From contig JBAYVN010000007.1 of NCBI GenBank assembly GCA_041674525.1, positions 1 to 54,741 of the forward strand: a stretch of DNA of 54,741 nucleotides, in the 5' to 3' direction. Shown in pieces: positions 18,205 through 26,590 of the stretch. Numbering within the stretch: position 1 is the first letter of the stretch; every line of letters starts with the position of its first letter. The translations under genes were made by a program, and so were the position numbers. The DNA is from SHYQ01 sp041674525. GTDB taxonomy: Bacteria; Chloroflexota; Dehalococcoidia; UBA2979. The notes beneath the pieces were generated by a model, which did not search any database, had not been told where the DNA came from, and saw only the letters and a program-made list of their open reading frames with translations.

Positions 18205-19164
18205 ATGGCCAAGCTGTACGTGGAGGACTGGTCCCCCGAGTACGGCGCGCCCTTCGAATCCGACCCGGATTCGCTCCCCAGCGAAGCGGACAGCGTCGAG
18301 ACTGCGGTCGAGGTGCGTGGCGCGTGGGAACCCCTCCCCGGCCGCGACGATGGCGTGCGCCATGTCGCCTTCGTGGACGGCGTGCAGCGCCTGGAGGCCC
18401 GCCTCACCCTCGATGACCCCGACACCGGCCCGGTGCCCGGCATCTGCGCCGCGTACGCCGTCGGTGCCTCCGTCTGGGACCGCGAAGCGCGCGCCTCCAC
18501 CTTCGCCGAGATCACCGTGGGCCGCGTGGCCGTCTTCGGGGACGCAGCGCTCCCGGAGTTGCCCCTCGTCCCCGGCCTGGAGTACGTGGTCGAATCCGCC
18601 GAGGGCAACGACGTGCCGTCGCTGCGGTCGCGCCTGGACACGCGGCGCGGGCAGGCAGAGACGGACGTGGTGCGCCGCCTGCTGCTGGGTGAGCGCTTCG
18701 TCATCGCGGACGGGCGCATCCACGACCTGGGCGCGCACGACATGGTGGGGTATATCAAGAGCCACCACCACCAGTACCTGCAGGCCGCCGAGCGCCGCGT
18801 GGTGGGCGCGCTGCGCGCCGGCGAGCGGACGCCGATCTTCCTGATCCCCGAGCGGCAGTTCCAGCGCTACTCGTGGTACGTGCGCATCGCGCAGGTGCCG
18901 CACGGGCACTCGTGGTCCGGCATCGCGCGCGTCGAGGCGCCCGAGGCGATCGGCATCGAGCGCGCGCGCATCCTCGCAGATCGCACGGCGGCGCTGCTGC
19001 CACTGGCGGCGATGCCCCTGCACATGGACGCGCGGGCCCCCCAGAACCTGGTGCCGATCGCGGCGCTCGAGAAGGAGCTGCGGCGCTGGCTGGGCGACGA
19101 GGGCCTCGTCCGCCGCGCGCTGCGCGAGGCGGTGCACGGAGCGCCGACGGGAGCGACCGCATGA
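18205..19164 (+). CDS. nurA: NurA-family DNA end-processing nuclease
   Basis: A 319-residue protein beginning MAKLYVEDWSPEYG. The HVAFVDGVQR motif with Asp58 fits the first metal-binding Asp of the NurA RNase H-like nuclease fold, and later conserved patches (SWYVRIAQVP near the C-terminal third, LADRTAALLP) fit the family. NurA is a 5'-3' single/double-strand nuclease that works with the HerA translocase in DNA end resection. The identification is strengthened by the 4-bp ATGA overlap with the HerA-like gene and by sbcD and sbcC following. The start at 18205 lies right after a -10-like TAGAAT, so the mRNA may be leaderless. Confidence 0.82.
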   Translation: MAKLYVEDWSPEYGAPFESDPDSLPSEADSVETAVEVRGAWEPLPGRDDGVRHVAFVDGVQRLEARLTLDDPDTGPVPGICAAYAVGASVWDREARASTFAEITVGRVAVFGDAALPELPLVPGLEYVVESAEGNDVPSLRSRLDTRRGQAETDVVRRLLLGERFVIADGRIHDLGAHDMVGYIKSHHHQYLQAAERRVVGALRAGERTPIFLIPERQFQRYSWYVRIAQVPHGHSWSGIARVEAPEAIGIERARILADRTAALLPLAAMPLHMDARAPQNLVPIAALEKELRRWLGDEGLVRRALREAVHGAPTGATA

Positions 19165-20984
19165 TGAACCACCCCGGCGGCGATCTGCAGACCAGCGAGC
19201 GTGTGGGCCGCGTGGTCGGCATCGGACACACGTCCTCGCAGGAGTTCCGCGTGGTCCTCGACCCGGGCGCGTACCTCGCGGTGGACGATCTCGTCGTCGT
19301 GCGCACGGACGTCCCGGGGATCGGCACGCTGTGCACGTACGGCGTGGTGGTCGAGAGCGAGGCGACGTACGAGGGAGCCGCGTACGAGAGCGACGTGCAC
19401 CGCATCGCCGGGGACTACGCGACCGGCGGCGGCCTGCAGCCCGCGGCGAAGGTGCGCACCGCGCAGGTCGCGGTGACCCGCGTGGACCCCGAGGTGTGGG
19501 TCGCCCCGGACCCCGGCGAAGAGGTCTTCCGCGCGCGCGGCATCGAGCGCGACCGTGCGCTTTATGCGGACGAGATGAAGCGCAAGATGGCCGTGGGCCG
19601 CGGGCGCGACGGCGAGCCCGTCTACGTGGACCTCGACTTCTTCGATGGCACCAAGGGCGGCCACATGTCGATCGCCGGCGTCTCCGGCGTCGCGACGAAG
19701 ACGACGTTCGCGTTCTTCTTCGTGCGCCTGCTCGCCGGGCACCCCGAGCTGATGGGCCCGTCCGCCGCCAACACCCGCGTCCTCGTCTTCAACGTGAAGG
19801 GCGAGGACCTGCTGTGGCTGGACCGCCCCGGCACCGAGTTCGCGGACGATGACGCCGCCGCGTGGCGCACGCTGGGCGTCGAGCCGACCGCGTTCGCCCT
19901 CGCGACGCCGGGAACGCGCGCCGCCGCCCCCGCGCCCGGCGTACCGACGGTGGCGTACTGGGCGCCGCCGAGGGCGCACGCGGGCGATGCGCTGATGCCG
20001 GACGTCAGCGGCCGCTCGAACGGCATCGCCGCCTTCCACTGGACGCCCCGCGAGTTCATCGAGGAGGACCTGCTGCAGTTCGTGTTCACGGACGCGAACG
20101 ACGCGCGCAACCAGATCCCGTTCGTGGAGGAGCGAGTACGCGCGCAGCTGAAGCGCCTGGCCGTGGACGTCCTCGGCGCGCCGGGCGCCGTGGTGCTCCG
20201 CGACACGAACGACCGCGAGGGCGGCCAGCATGCCGTGCACGCCCGCGCCAGCGAGCGCGTGATCCGCACGCTGCGCGACCTCGCGGACGAGATCGGCACG
20301 CACCTCGAGCCCGAGGAGGGCGGCGAGCCGGACTTCGCGTGGAGCGGACGCGTGCAGGGCGGCACGGTGAGCGCCTTCATGCGCCGCCTGCACGCCGCCG
20401 CGCAGGACACGCGCCTCGGGCGCCTCGTCCGCGACGGCGACAGCCACCGCATCGACCGCCGCGTGGCCACCGTGAGCGTCGTCGCGATCCAGAACCTGCA
20501 CGACCTCGCGCAGCGCTTCGTCGTCGGCGCGCTGCTGCGCGAGACGTTCCGCGAGAAGGAGGAGAGCGGGCAGCGGCTGCCGCTGTCGATCATCGTCCTC
20601 GACGAGTTGAACAAGTACGCCCCGCGCGAGGGACAGAGCCCGCTGAAGGAGATGCTGATCGACATCGCGCAGCGCGGGCGGTCGCTGGGCGTGCTGATGA
20701 TCGGCGCGCAGCAGAGCGCCTCGCGCGTGGCGCCCGACGTGCTGGAGAACGCCTCGATCCGCGTGACCGGCCGGCTGGACGCCGCGGAGTCCGAGCGCGC
20801 CGAGTTCGGCTGGATGCTCCCCTCCACGAAGGCGCGTGCGCGGCTGCTGAAGCCCGGCACGATGGTCCTGGGCCAGCCCGCCGTCCCGGTGCCAATCGTC
20901 CTCAACTTCCCGCGCGTCCCCTGGGCCACGCGAGCCGACGAGGTGCGCCGCGACGGCGACGCCGACCCGTTCCGCGGGCTGTAG
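19161..20984 (+). CDS. herA: HerA-like DNA translocase ATPase (DUF87 type)
   Basis: A 607-residue ATPase. Residues 10-110 form a beta-rich N-terminal domain consistent with the HAS barrel of HerA. The P-loop region reads GVSGVATKTT (173-182), with the Lys-Thr pair kept but Thr rather than Gly before the Lys. The Walker B is SIIVLDELNKYAP with D481-E482, and the downstream QRGRSLGVLMIGAQQSA segment resembles the sensor/arginine-finger region of FtsK/HerA hexamers. HerA pumps DNA and drives NurA. It overlaps nurA by 4 bp (start ATG 19161; a second ATG follows at 19164) and is followed by sbcD 12 bp later, so the four genes form one transcription unit. Confidence 0.87.
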   Translation: MMNHPGGDLQTSERVGRVVGIGHTSSQEFRVVLDPGAYLAVDDLVVVRTDVPGIGTLCTYGVVVESEATYEGAAYESDVHRIAGDYATGGGLQPAAKVRTAQVAVTRVDPEVWVAPDPGEEVFRARGIERDRALYADEMKRKMAVGRGRDGEPVYVDLDFFDGTKGGHMSIAGVSGVATKTTFAFFFVRLLAGHPELMGPSAANTRVLVFNVKGEDLLWLDRPGTEFADDDAAAWRTLGVEPTAFALATPGTRAAAPAPGVPTVAYWAPPRAHAGDALMPDVSGRSNGIAAFHWTPREFIEEDLLQFVFTDANDARNQIPFVEERVRAQLKRLAVDVLGAPGAVVLRDTNDREGGQHAVHARASERVIRTLRDLADEIGTHLEPEEGGEPDFAWSGRVQGGTVSAFMRRLHAAAQDTRLGRLVRDGDSHRIDRRVATVSVVAIQNLHDLAQRFVVGALLRETFREKEESGQRLPLSIIVLDELNKYAPREGQSPLKEMLIDIAQRGRSLGVLMIGAQQSASRVAPDVLENASIRVTGRLDAAESERAEFGWMLPSTKARARLLKPGTMVLGQPAVPVPIVLNFPRVPWATRADEVRRDGDADPFRGL

Positions 20985-20996
20985 GCGCGAGCCACC

Positions 20997-22172
20997 ATGC
21001 GCATCCTCCACACCTCGGACTGGCACATCGGCAAGCACATCGGCCGCTACGACCGCGCCGCGGAGTTCCGCGAAGCGCTGGACGAGGTGCAGGGGATCGC
21101 CGAAGCGCACGCCGTCGATCTCGTCGTGGTATCGGGCGACCTGTGGGATCGCAGCGCGCCGCCCACGGACGCGCTGGGCGACGGCATCGGCGCGCTGATC
21201 CGCCTCGCGGACGGGGGACGGCGCGCGGTCGTCGCGATCGCGGGCAACCACGACTCGGGCGAGCTGTTCGAGGTCCTCGCGCCGCTCGTGCTGCCCATGG
21301 GCGTGCACCTGGTGGGCCGCATCCGGCGCCCGCACGAGGGCGGCATGCTGTGCCTCGACACCCCTGCGGGTCGCGCCGCGATCGCGTGCGTCCCCTTCCT
21401 GCGCGAGGGCCGCGTGGTGGACTTCATGGCGGAGTCCGGCGAGTGGTACGGCCAGTACAAGGACCGGCTCAGCGGCATCTTCCGCCTGATGGGCGAGGCC
21501 CTCGACCGCGAGGCCGCCAAGGCGGTGACCGTGCTCGTGGCGCATGCGACCGTGAACGGCGCGGTCGTGCGCGGCCGGGAGTACGGGCGCGGCGAGCGCG
21601 AGCTGCACATGGGCGAGACGTACACCATCGACGGCTCGGGGCTGCCGCCCGGTCCGCAGTATATCGCGATGGGGCACATCCACGCCCCGCAGCGCGTCCC
21701 TGGCGCGCCCGGCCCCGCGGAGTACGCCGGATCGCTCCTCCCGCTCGACTTCGGCGAGGCGGGCGAGGAGAAGCGCGTGGTGATCGTGGAGGCTGTGCCG
21801 CGCGGACCCGCGCGCGTGGAGTCGGTGGCGCTCACCACGCCCTCGCGGCTGCCCCTGGTGCGCGCCAGCGGGACGTGGGACGAGGTGGAGGCGCGCCGCG
21901 AGGAGTTCGCGGACGCCTACCTGGATCTCGTCGTGCGCACTCCCGGACCCGATCCCGCCCTCGCGGCGCGTGCGGCGACGACCTTCGCTCGCCTCGTGCG
22001 CGTGCGCGCCGACTACCCGCGCGCCACCGCCCGCCCGGAGGGGCGCGCCGGGCGATCGTGGGACGAGCTCTACGGGGAGTACCACGAGCGCGAGCACGGC
22101 GAGCCGCCCCCGGACGGGGTGCGCGCCGCCTTCGCCGAGCTGCACGAGGAGGTCGTGGATGCGACCCCTTGA
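20997..22172 (+). CDS. sbcD: SbcD/Mre11-type nuclease subunit
   Basis: A 391-residue metallophosphoesterase with all phosphodiesterase motifs: DWHIGK (D8, H10), GDLWD (D48), GNHD (83-86), an AHATVNG His, and GHIH. This matches SbcD/Mre11, the Mn-dependent 3'-5' exo/endonuclease subunit that, with SbcC, opens hairpins and clears blocked DNA ends. The C-terminal third (about 280-391) is the capping and Rad50-binding region, rich in Arg and Glu. The gene starts 12 bp after herA and overlaps sbcC by 14 bp. Confidence 0.95.
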   Translation: MRILHTSDWHIGKHIGRYDRAAEFREALDEVQGIAEAHAVDLVVVSGDLWDRSAPPTDALGDGIGALIRLADGGRRAVVAIAGNHDSGELFEVLAPLVLPMGVHLVGRIRRPHEGGMLCLDTPAGRAAIACVPFLREGRVVDFMAESGEWYGQYKDRLSGIFRLMGEALDREAAKAVTVLVAHATVNGAVVRGREYGRGERELHMGETYTIDGSGLPPGPQYIAMGHIHAPQRVPGAPGPAEYAGSLLPLDFGEAGEEKRVVIVEAVPRGPARVESVALTTPSRLPLVRASGTWDEVEARREEFADAYLDLVVRTPGPDPALAARAATTFARLVRVRADYPRATARPEGRAGRSWDELYGEYHEREHGEPPPDGVRAAFAELHEEVVDATP

Positions 22173-24708
22173 GCTCGTCGTCAACGGCTTCCGCTCGTAC
22201 GCCGAGGAGACGCGCTTCGACTGGCGGGTCCGGCGCCTGGTCGGCGTGGTCGGCCCGATCGGCAGCGGCAAGTCGAGCATCCTCGACGCCATCGCCTTCG
22301 CGCTGTACGGGCGCACGCCCTCCAGCGGCGCCGACACGAAGGGGCTGATCCACCAGCGGCAGCAGGTCGCGCAGGTGCAGCTGACCTTCCGCGTGGACGG
22401 CCAGGCGTGGCAGGTGACGCGCGCGATCCGGAGCAAGGGCCAGGGCAACCACTCGCTCTGCAAGTACGACGATGAGCGCGGTGAGGCGGACACGGGCGCG
22501 GCGATCACGGGCCAGAAGGCCGTGACCGACCGCATCACGGCGCTGCTCGGGCTGGACTTCGACGCCTTCCGGCGCTCCGTGCTGCTCGCGCAGAACCGCT
22601 TCGCCGAGTTCCTGAACGCCACGGCGGTGGAGCGCGACAGGGTGCTGCAGGGGGTGTTCAACCTCGACCGCGTGGGCGCCATGCAGGTCGTCGCGAAGGA
22701 CCGGCTGCACGAGGCGGTGGTCGACGCTGCTGACCTTGCGAAGCAGATCGAGGACGTCGCGGCGGCGCGTGTGCGGGTGGGAGAGCGGCGCACCGATCGC
22801 GCCGGGCAGCAGCAGCGGCTCGCCACGCTGGAGGCGCAGCGCCCGGCCATCGAGGAGCAGGTGCGCATCGAGGGCGAGGCGCGTGCGCAGGCTGCGCTCG
22901 CACAGCTGCGCATCGCCGAGATCGAGGCGCTGCGCGCTGGCCTCCCGCGTGCCGAGGAGAGCAACCAGACTATCGACGGCTTCGCGTCGCTCGCGCAGCG
23001 CACGGCGGAAGCCCGCAGCGCGCGCGAGACCGCCGAGGCTGGTCTGGCCGCCGCGAGCGCCGCGCGCGATGCCGCGCTGGAGGCGAGCGGCGGCGCGGGT
23101 CGCATCGAGGAGGCGAGCGCGGCATTGCAGGCGCAGGAGCACGCGCGCGCGCTGCGCGACGATCGCGCGCGGCAGCACGCGTCCGCGGAGGCCGCTCTCG
23201 CGGCCGCGCAGGCGAAGGCCACGGCGGCCGCGGCCGCGTCGAAGCAACGTGGCGCCGAGGCGGCGCGCGCGGAGCAGGCGCTGGCGAGTACGCAGGGCGC
23301 CGTGACCGCCGCCGACGACGCCGTGCATGCCGCCGAGCGCCTCGATTACGCGCTCGCCCTGCGCGACGGGGTCGCCGCCGGGGACCCCTGTCCCGTTTGC
23401 GGACGCAAGATCGCGAAGCTCCCCCCGGCCGAGGCGTCGCCGGACCTCGACCGCGCGCACGCGGAACGCGCCTCGGCGGAGGCCGCCCACCAGCGTGCCG
23501 ACACCGCCGCGAGGCGGGCGCGGGACGCCGCCAGCGCGGCCACAGCGACCGCGGCCGCGGTCGGGCAGCAGGCGGAACGTGATACCGCAACGGTGACCGC
23601 CGCCGCCACCGCCCTCGCCGAGGCAGACGCGGCGCTCGACACGGCGGGTGCGCGCGTGCGCGACCTCCTCGGCGGGGGCAATCCCGCCGCCATCCTCGCC
23701 GCACTGAAAGCCGCGCTGACCGAGGCGGAGGCCGCTGTGCGTGACGCGGACGGCGCCCTGCAATCGGCGCACCAGGCCGAGGCGCGGGCGACCGATGCAC
23801 AGGAGGCGGGCGGGCGGGCGCTCACCTCGCTCCGCCTCCGCCTGGCCACCGTCGCGGCGAAGCTGGGCGTGGCAGTCCCCGACGACGGAGCGCCGGCCGC
23901 CGTGCGCGCGCTGCTCGACGAGGTGCGCGCCCGCTGGGTGTCGGAACGCAGCGCCGCCACGGAGACCGAGCGCGCCGCCATCGACGGCGCCGAGGCCGCG
24001 GCCGGGCGTCTCCGTGCCGCACTGGCCGCGTGCGGCGTCCCTGACGGCGCGTCGTTCGAGAGCGCGGTGGCGGCGGTGAAGCAGGGCATCGCGGTGCTCG
24101 ATGCGCTGATCGCGGAGGATGAGCGTCGGGTCGCAGAAGGAGCGGACGCGGAGCAGCGGGCGGCGGCCATCGAGGCGCGCCGTGCAATCTACCAGCGGCT
24201 TTCGACCGACCTGGTGCCCTCGAGGTTCCTCAACTACCTGCTGGAGGACGAGCGCACCTCGCTCGCCGAGATCGGGAGCGAGTGGTTCGAGCGACTGTCG
24301 CGCGGGCGCTACCGGTTCGCGAACGACGGATCGTTCGACGTCACCGACCTGACCGCCGCCGAGCACCCGCGCCGCAGCGAGACGCTCTCCGGCGGGGAGA
24401 CGTTCCTGGCGTCCCTCTCGCTGGCCCTCGCGCTGGCCGAGATGGTGACTCAGGGGGGCGGCCGGCTCGATGCGTTCTTCCTCGACGAGGGCTTCGGCAG
24501 CCTCGACGAGGAGCACCTTGACCTGGCGATGGAGGGCATCGAGCGGCTGGTCACGGAGTCGGACGATCGCCTCGTGGTCATCGTCAGCCACGTCCCGGCG
24601 CTGCGCGAGCGCATCGAGGACCTGATCGTGCTCGACCGGGACCCCGCCACCGGGGACACGGTCGTCCGGCGCGGCGCCACCGCCGGCGCGCCCCAGGCGA
24701 TGCGCTGA
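22159..24708 (+). CDS. sbcC: SbcC/Rad50-type SMC-like ATPase
   Basis: An 849-residue ATPase with split ABC domains. The N-terminal Walker A is GPIGSGKSS (32-40); long Ala/Glu-rich coiled coils flank a zinc hook CPVC (Cys411 and Cys414); the signature motif LSGGE lies at 743-747 and Walker B FFLDEGFG has D776-E777. The coils are shorter than in Escherichia coli SbcC (about 1050 residues), as in many Chloroflexi and Actinobacteria. The ATG at 22159 lies within the end of sbcD (14-bp overlap), giving coupled translation of the complex. Its coding strand is so GC-rich that very long open frames exist on the opposite strand; these are artefacts. Confidence 0.95.
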   Translation: MRPLELVVNGFRSYAEETRFDWRVRRLVGVVGPIGSGKSSILDAIAFALYGRTPSSGADTKGLIHQRQQVAQVQLTFRVDGQAWQVTRAIRSKGQGNHSLCKYDDERGEADTGAAITGQKAVTDRITALLGLDFDAFRRSVLLAQNRFAEFLNATAVERDRVLQGVFNLDRVGAMQVVAKDRLHEAVVDAADLAKQIEDVAAARVRVGERRTDRAGQQQRLATLEAQRPAIEEQVRIEGEARAQAALAQLRIAEIEALRAGLPRAEESNQTIDGFASLAQRTAEARSARETAEAGLAAASAARDAALEASGGAGRIEEASAALQAQEHARALRDDRARQHASAEAALAAAQAKATAAAAASKQRGAEAARAEQALASTQGAVTAADDAVHAAERLDYALALRDGVAAGDPCPVCGRKIAKLPPAEASPDLDRAHAERASAEAAHQRADTAARRARDAASAATATAAAVGQQAERDTATVTAAATALAEADAALDTAGARVRDLLGGGNPAAILAALKAALTEAEAAVRDADGALQSAHQAEARATDAQEAGGRALTSLRLRLATVAAKLGVAVPDDGAPAAVRALLDEVRARWVSERSAATETERAAIDGAEAAAGRLRAALAACGVPDGASFESAVAAVKQGIAVLDALIAEDERRVAEGADAEQRAAAIEARRAIYQRLSTDLVPSRFLNYLLEDERTSLAEIGSEWFERLSRGRYRFANDGSFDVTDLTAAEHPRRSETLSGGETFLASLSLALALAEMVTQGGGRLDAFFLDEGFGSLDEEHLDLAMEGIERLVTESDDRLVVIVSHVPALRERIEDLIVLDRDPATGDTVVRRGATAGAPQAMR

Positions 24709-24808
24709 CCGGGATCGGCATCTTGACGCACCCCTGCCCCCTCGGCGAACGTATTTGCACATTCGAGCGCGCGGAAATCGCACGCCGAGGCATCTCCGGG
24801 GGGCGTCC

Positions 24809-25273
24809 TTGATCGACGTGTACACCGTCCTGAAGTTCTTGCACGTGTTGGCGGCCGTCGCGTGGGTCGGTGGCGGACTCACGCTCACGATCCTCGCGGA
24901 GCAGGTGCGCGCCCACGGCACGCCGGAGGAGATGACGGCGTTGCTCGGGCGCTTCGAGTGGTTCGGGAAGCGGTTCTTCTCGCCGCTGGCCGTGGTGGTC
25001 CTGCTCATGGGACTGGGGATGGCGGGCATCGGTGGCCTGATGGCGGCGCCGTGGGTGAGCCTGGGGTTCCTGGGGATCTTCGCCAGCGCCGGGATCGGGA
25101 TGGGCTACCTGACGCCGAAGGGCAGGCAGATCAGCGCCCTGCTGGAGCAGCACGGCCCCGCCCACCCCGAGGTGGTGGCGCTCACCAGCCGGATGCTCAC
25201 GGCGTCGCGCATCGACCTCGTGATCCTCGTGGCGGTGGTTGCCGTCATGGTGTTCAAGCCGGGCGCCGTGTAG
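24809..25273 (+). CDS. DUF2269-like integral membrane protein
   Basis: A 154-residue membrane protein with four hydrophobic segments. The LKFLHVLAAVAWVGGG segment in helix 1 is the hallmark of the DUF2269/CopD-like group with a membrane His. The TTG at 24809 is preceded by GGGGGG; a GTG four codons later is an alternative. Function is unknown; the HV-x4-WVGG pattern could bind haem or metal, but this is not shown. It follows sbcC after 100 bp and is probably a separate unit. Confidence 0.72.
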   Translation: MIDVYTVLKFLHVLAAVAWVGGGLTLTILAEQVRAHGTPEEMTALLGRFEWFGKRFFSPLAVVVLLMGLGMAGIGGLMAAPWVSLGFLGIFASAGIGMGYLTPKGRQISALLEQHGPAHPEVVALTSRMLTASRIDLVILVAVVAVMVFKPGAV

Positions 25274-25289
25274 CCGCCGCGCCTGCGCG

Positions 25290-25880
25290 CTAACGCGGGC
25301 GTTCGAGGCGGTACCAGAACTCCGCGACGAAGCCGCGTTCATCGACGTGGAATGGCTGGCCGTCGATCACCGCCTGGCCCCCCCGGCAGCTCCACGCGTA
25401 CAGCGTGTCGTGACCGGTGACGTACGCGGGGAGCACGCCGTCCGGGTGCTCCGTGCAGTAGGTGCGCATGCCCTCGTCGGGGTCGCGGCTGGTGTTCGCC
25501 GGACCGCAGGGGAGGTTCGCGCCCGGATCGCAGGCCCAGACCGCGCCGCCCATGCAACGCCACGGAATCGCGACCCGCCTGGCCGCCGGGTCAGCGAACC
25601 GTTGCGGCAGCCGCTCCGCCACCGCGAGCGCATCCTGGATCACCTCGCGCGTACCGTCGCCGAGGTACCTCGCGTCCGGGCGATCGATCGTGCCGATCGC
25701 GGCGCAGTAGTCCCACGGCGTTGCGGCCGCCGAGGGAGTCGCGGTCGCCCGCGTCGCCGGCGCGGTCGTGGGGGTGGGGCTCGGCCCCGGTGTACGCACG
25801 GAACACCCGGCGCCGAGGCCCACGAGCATGGACAGCATGGCGGCCGCGGCCCCGAGGTGCGCGCGGGATCGCCGGGCCAT
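25290..25880 (-). CDS. Hypothetical exported lipoprotein
   Basis: A 196-residue protein with an N-terminal signal (Arg-rich start, hydrophobic core 9-24) ending at Cys26 (LGAGC), followed by a Thr/Pro/Ala-rich linker (28-53), so it is probably a lipoprotein although the lipobox is imperfect. The globular part (55-196) contains six Cys (for instance in WRCMGG, WACDPG, LPCGP, TYCTEH, WSCRGG) and a YLGDGTREVIQDAL segment. I do not recognise the family. The ATG at 25880 has a very good GGAGG 4 nt upstream, which fixes the start. It is convergent with the DUF2269 gene. Confidence 0.7.
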   Translation of the reverse strand: MARRSRAHLGAAAAMLSMLVGLGAGCSVRTPGPSPTPTTAPATRATATPSAAATPWDYCAAIGTIDRPDARYLGDGTREVIQDALAVAERLPQRFADPAARRVAIPWRCMGGAVWACDPGANLPCGPANTSRDPDEGMRTYCTEHPDGVLPAYVTGHDTLYAWSCRGGQAVIDGQPFHVDERGFVAEFWYRLERPR

Positions 25881-25970
25881 GCTCGCCTCCTCGGGGTGCC
25901 GCAGGCGCCTCCAGCGCGCGGCCGGCCTCGCCCTCTCGAGGATACGCCGGTCCCTTGCGAGGGGCGTTGC

Positions 25971-25976
25971 TACACT
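25971..25976 (+). promoter_or_regulatory. -10-like element 7 nt before the start codon at 25984
   Basis: TACACT at 25971-25976 is separated from the ATG at 25984 by 7 nt, the same geometry as at nurA, again with no Shine-Dalgarno between. This suggests a leaderless transcript. No clear -35 box is seen. Confidence 0.35.
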
Positions 25977-25983
25977 GAGCGCG

Positions 25984-26547
25984 ATGAAGCTCCACGCGCC
26001 GCCTGCACTGATGCGCATCGCGCTCGCCGCCCTGCCCGCGGTGATGGCCGCACTGCTCCTGGCGCCCGCGAGCCTGTTCGCCGCCGAGTCGACGAGGATC
26101 ATCGGCGCGGTCCGCGGTGCCGAGCTGTGCCCGCAGTTCGTTTGCGGGGCGGCGGTCTTCATCGGCCAGTTCGACGGCGCCCTGGACGGCACGCCGGGCA
26201 AGGGCACCTGGTGGGTGGTCGTGAACCACGAGGACCTGCCGGAACCGGCCGAGTCCGCGCCGATCATCGGCGGCCGCTGGGGCATGACCGTGGGCGAGCG
26301 AGGGCTGGGTGGCGCGATCGCCTCCGGGACGATCGTGAACAATGGCGACGGCACCTTCACCGTGACGCCGCGGCTGGACGTGATCAGCGGCGGCGAGGGC
26401 ACGCTGATGCTGTCGATCCTGCTGGACCACACGCCGTTTCCGCCCACCGTGACCGGGGGCGTGGGCACCAGCGCACTCCCGTTCCCGGATCCCACGCGCA
26501 CTGGCCCCGCGCTCACTCCGCCCGCGACCCCGGACGCCTCGTCCTGA
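25984..26547 (+). CDS. Hypothetical secreted protein
   Basis: A 187-residue protein with a classical signal peptide (hydrophobic 11-30, cleavage expected after LFA near residue 33). The mature part has one Cys pair (C49, C54), a Gly-rich beta-type pattern with TGTPGKGTWWVV-like and NNGDGTFTVTPRL segments, and ends in a Pro/Thr-rich tail. The family is not recognised; an extracellular beta-sandwich is plausible from the alternating hydrophobic pattern. It probably has its own promoter and is followed by exonuclease III 43 bp downstream. Confidence 0.65.
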   Translation: MKLHAPPALMRIALAALPAVMAALLLAPASLFAAESTRIIGAVRGAELCPQFVCGAAVFIGQFDGALDGTPGKGTWWVVVNHEDLPEPAESAPIIGGRWGMTVGERGLGGAIASGTIVNNGDGTFTVTPRLDVISGGEGTLMLSILLDHTPFPPTVTGGVGTSALPFPDPTRTGPALTPPATPDASS

Positions 26548-26590
26548 TCGCGTCGACCACCATGAAGCGCGGCACAAGGCACGGCGGCCG

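Noticed and set aside
18867..23222. A 1451-codon open frame on the minus strand opposite nurA, herA, sbcD and sbcC
   Set aside because: It is a shadow of the GC-rich plus-strand genes. Its translation is low-complexity Ala/Arg/Ser/His without domain motifs, and the four plus-strand genes are clear families.
24723..24728. TTGACG as a -35 box upstream of the DUF2269 gene
   Set aside because: The hexamer 17 bp downstream (CGAACG) is unlike a -10, and TATTTG is 23 bp away.
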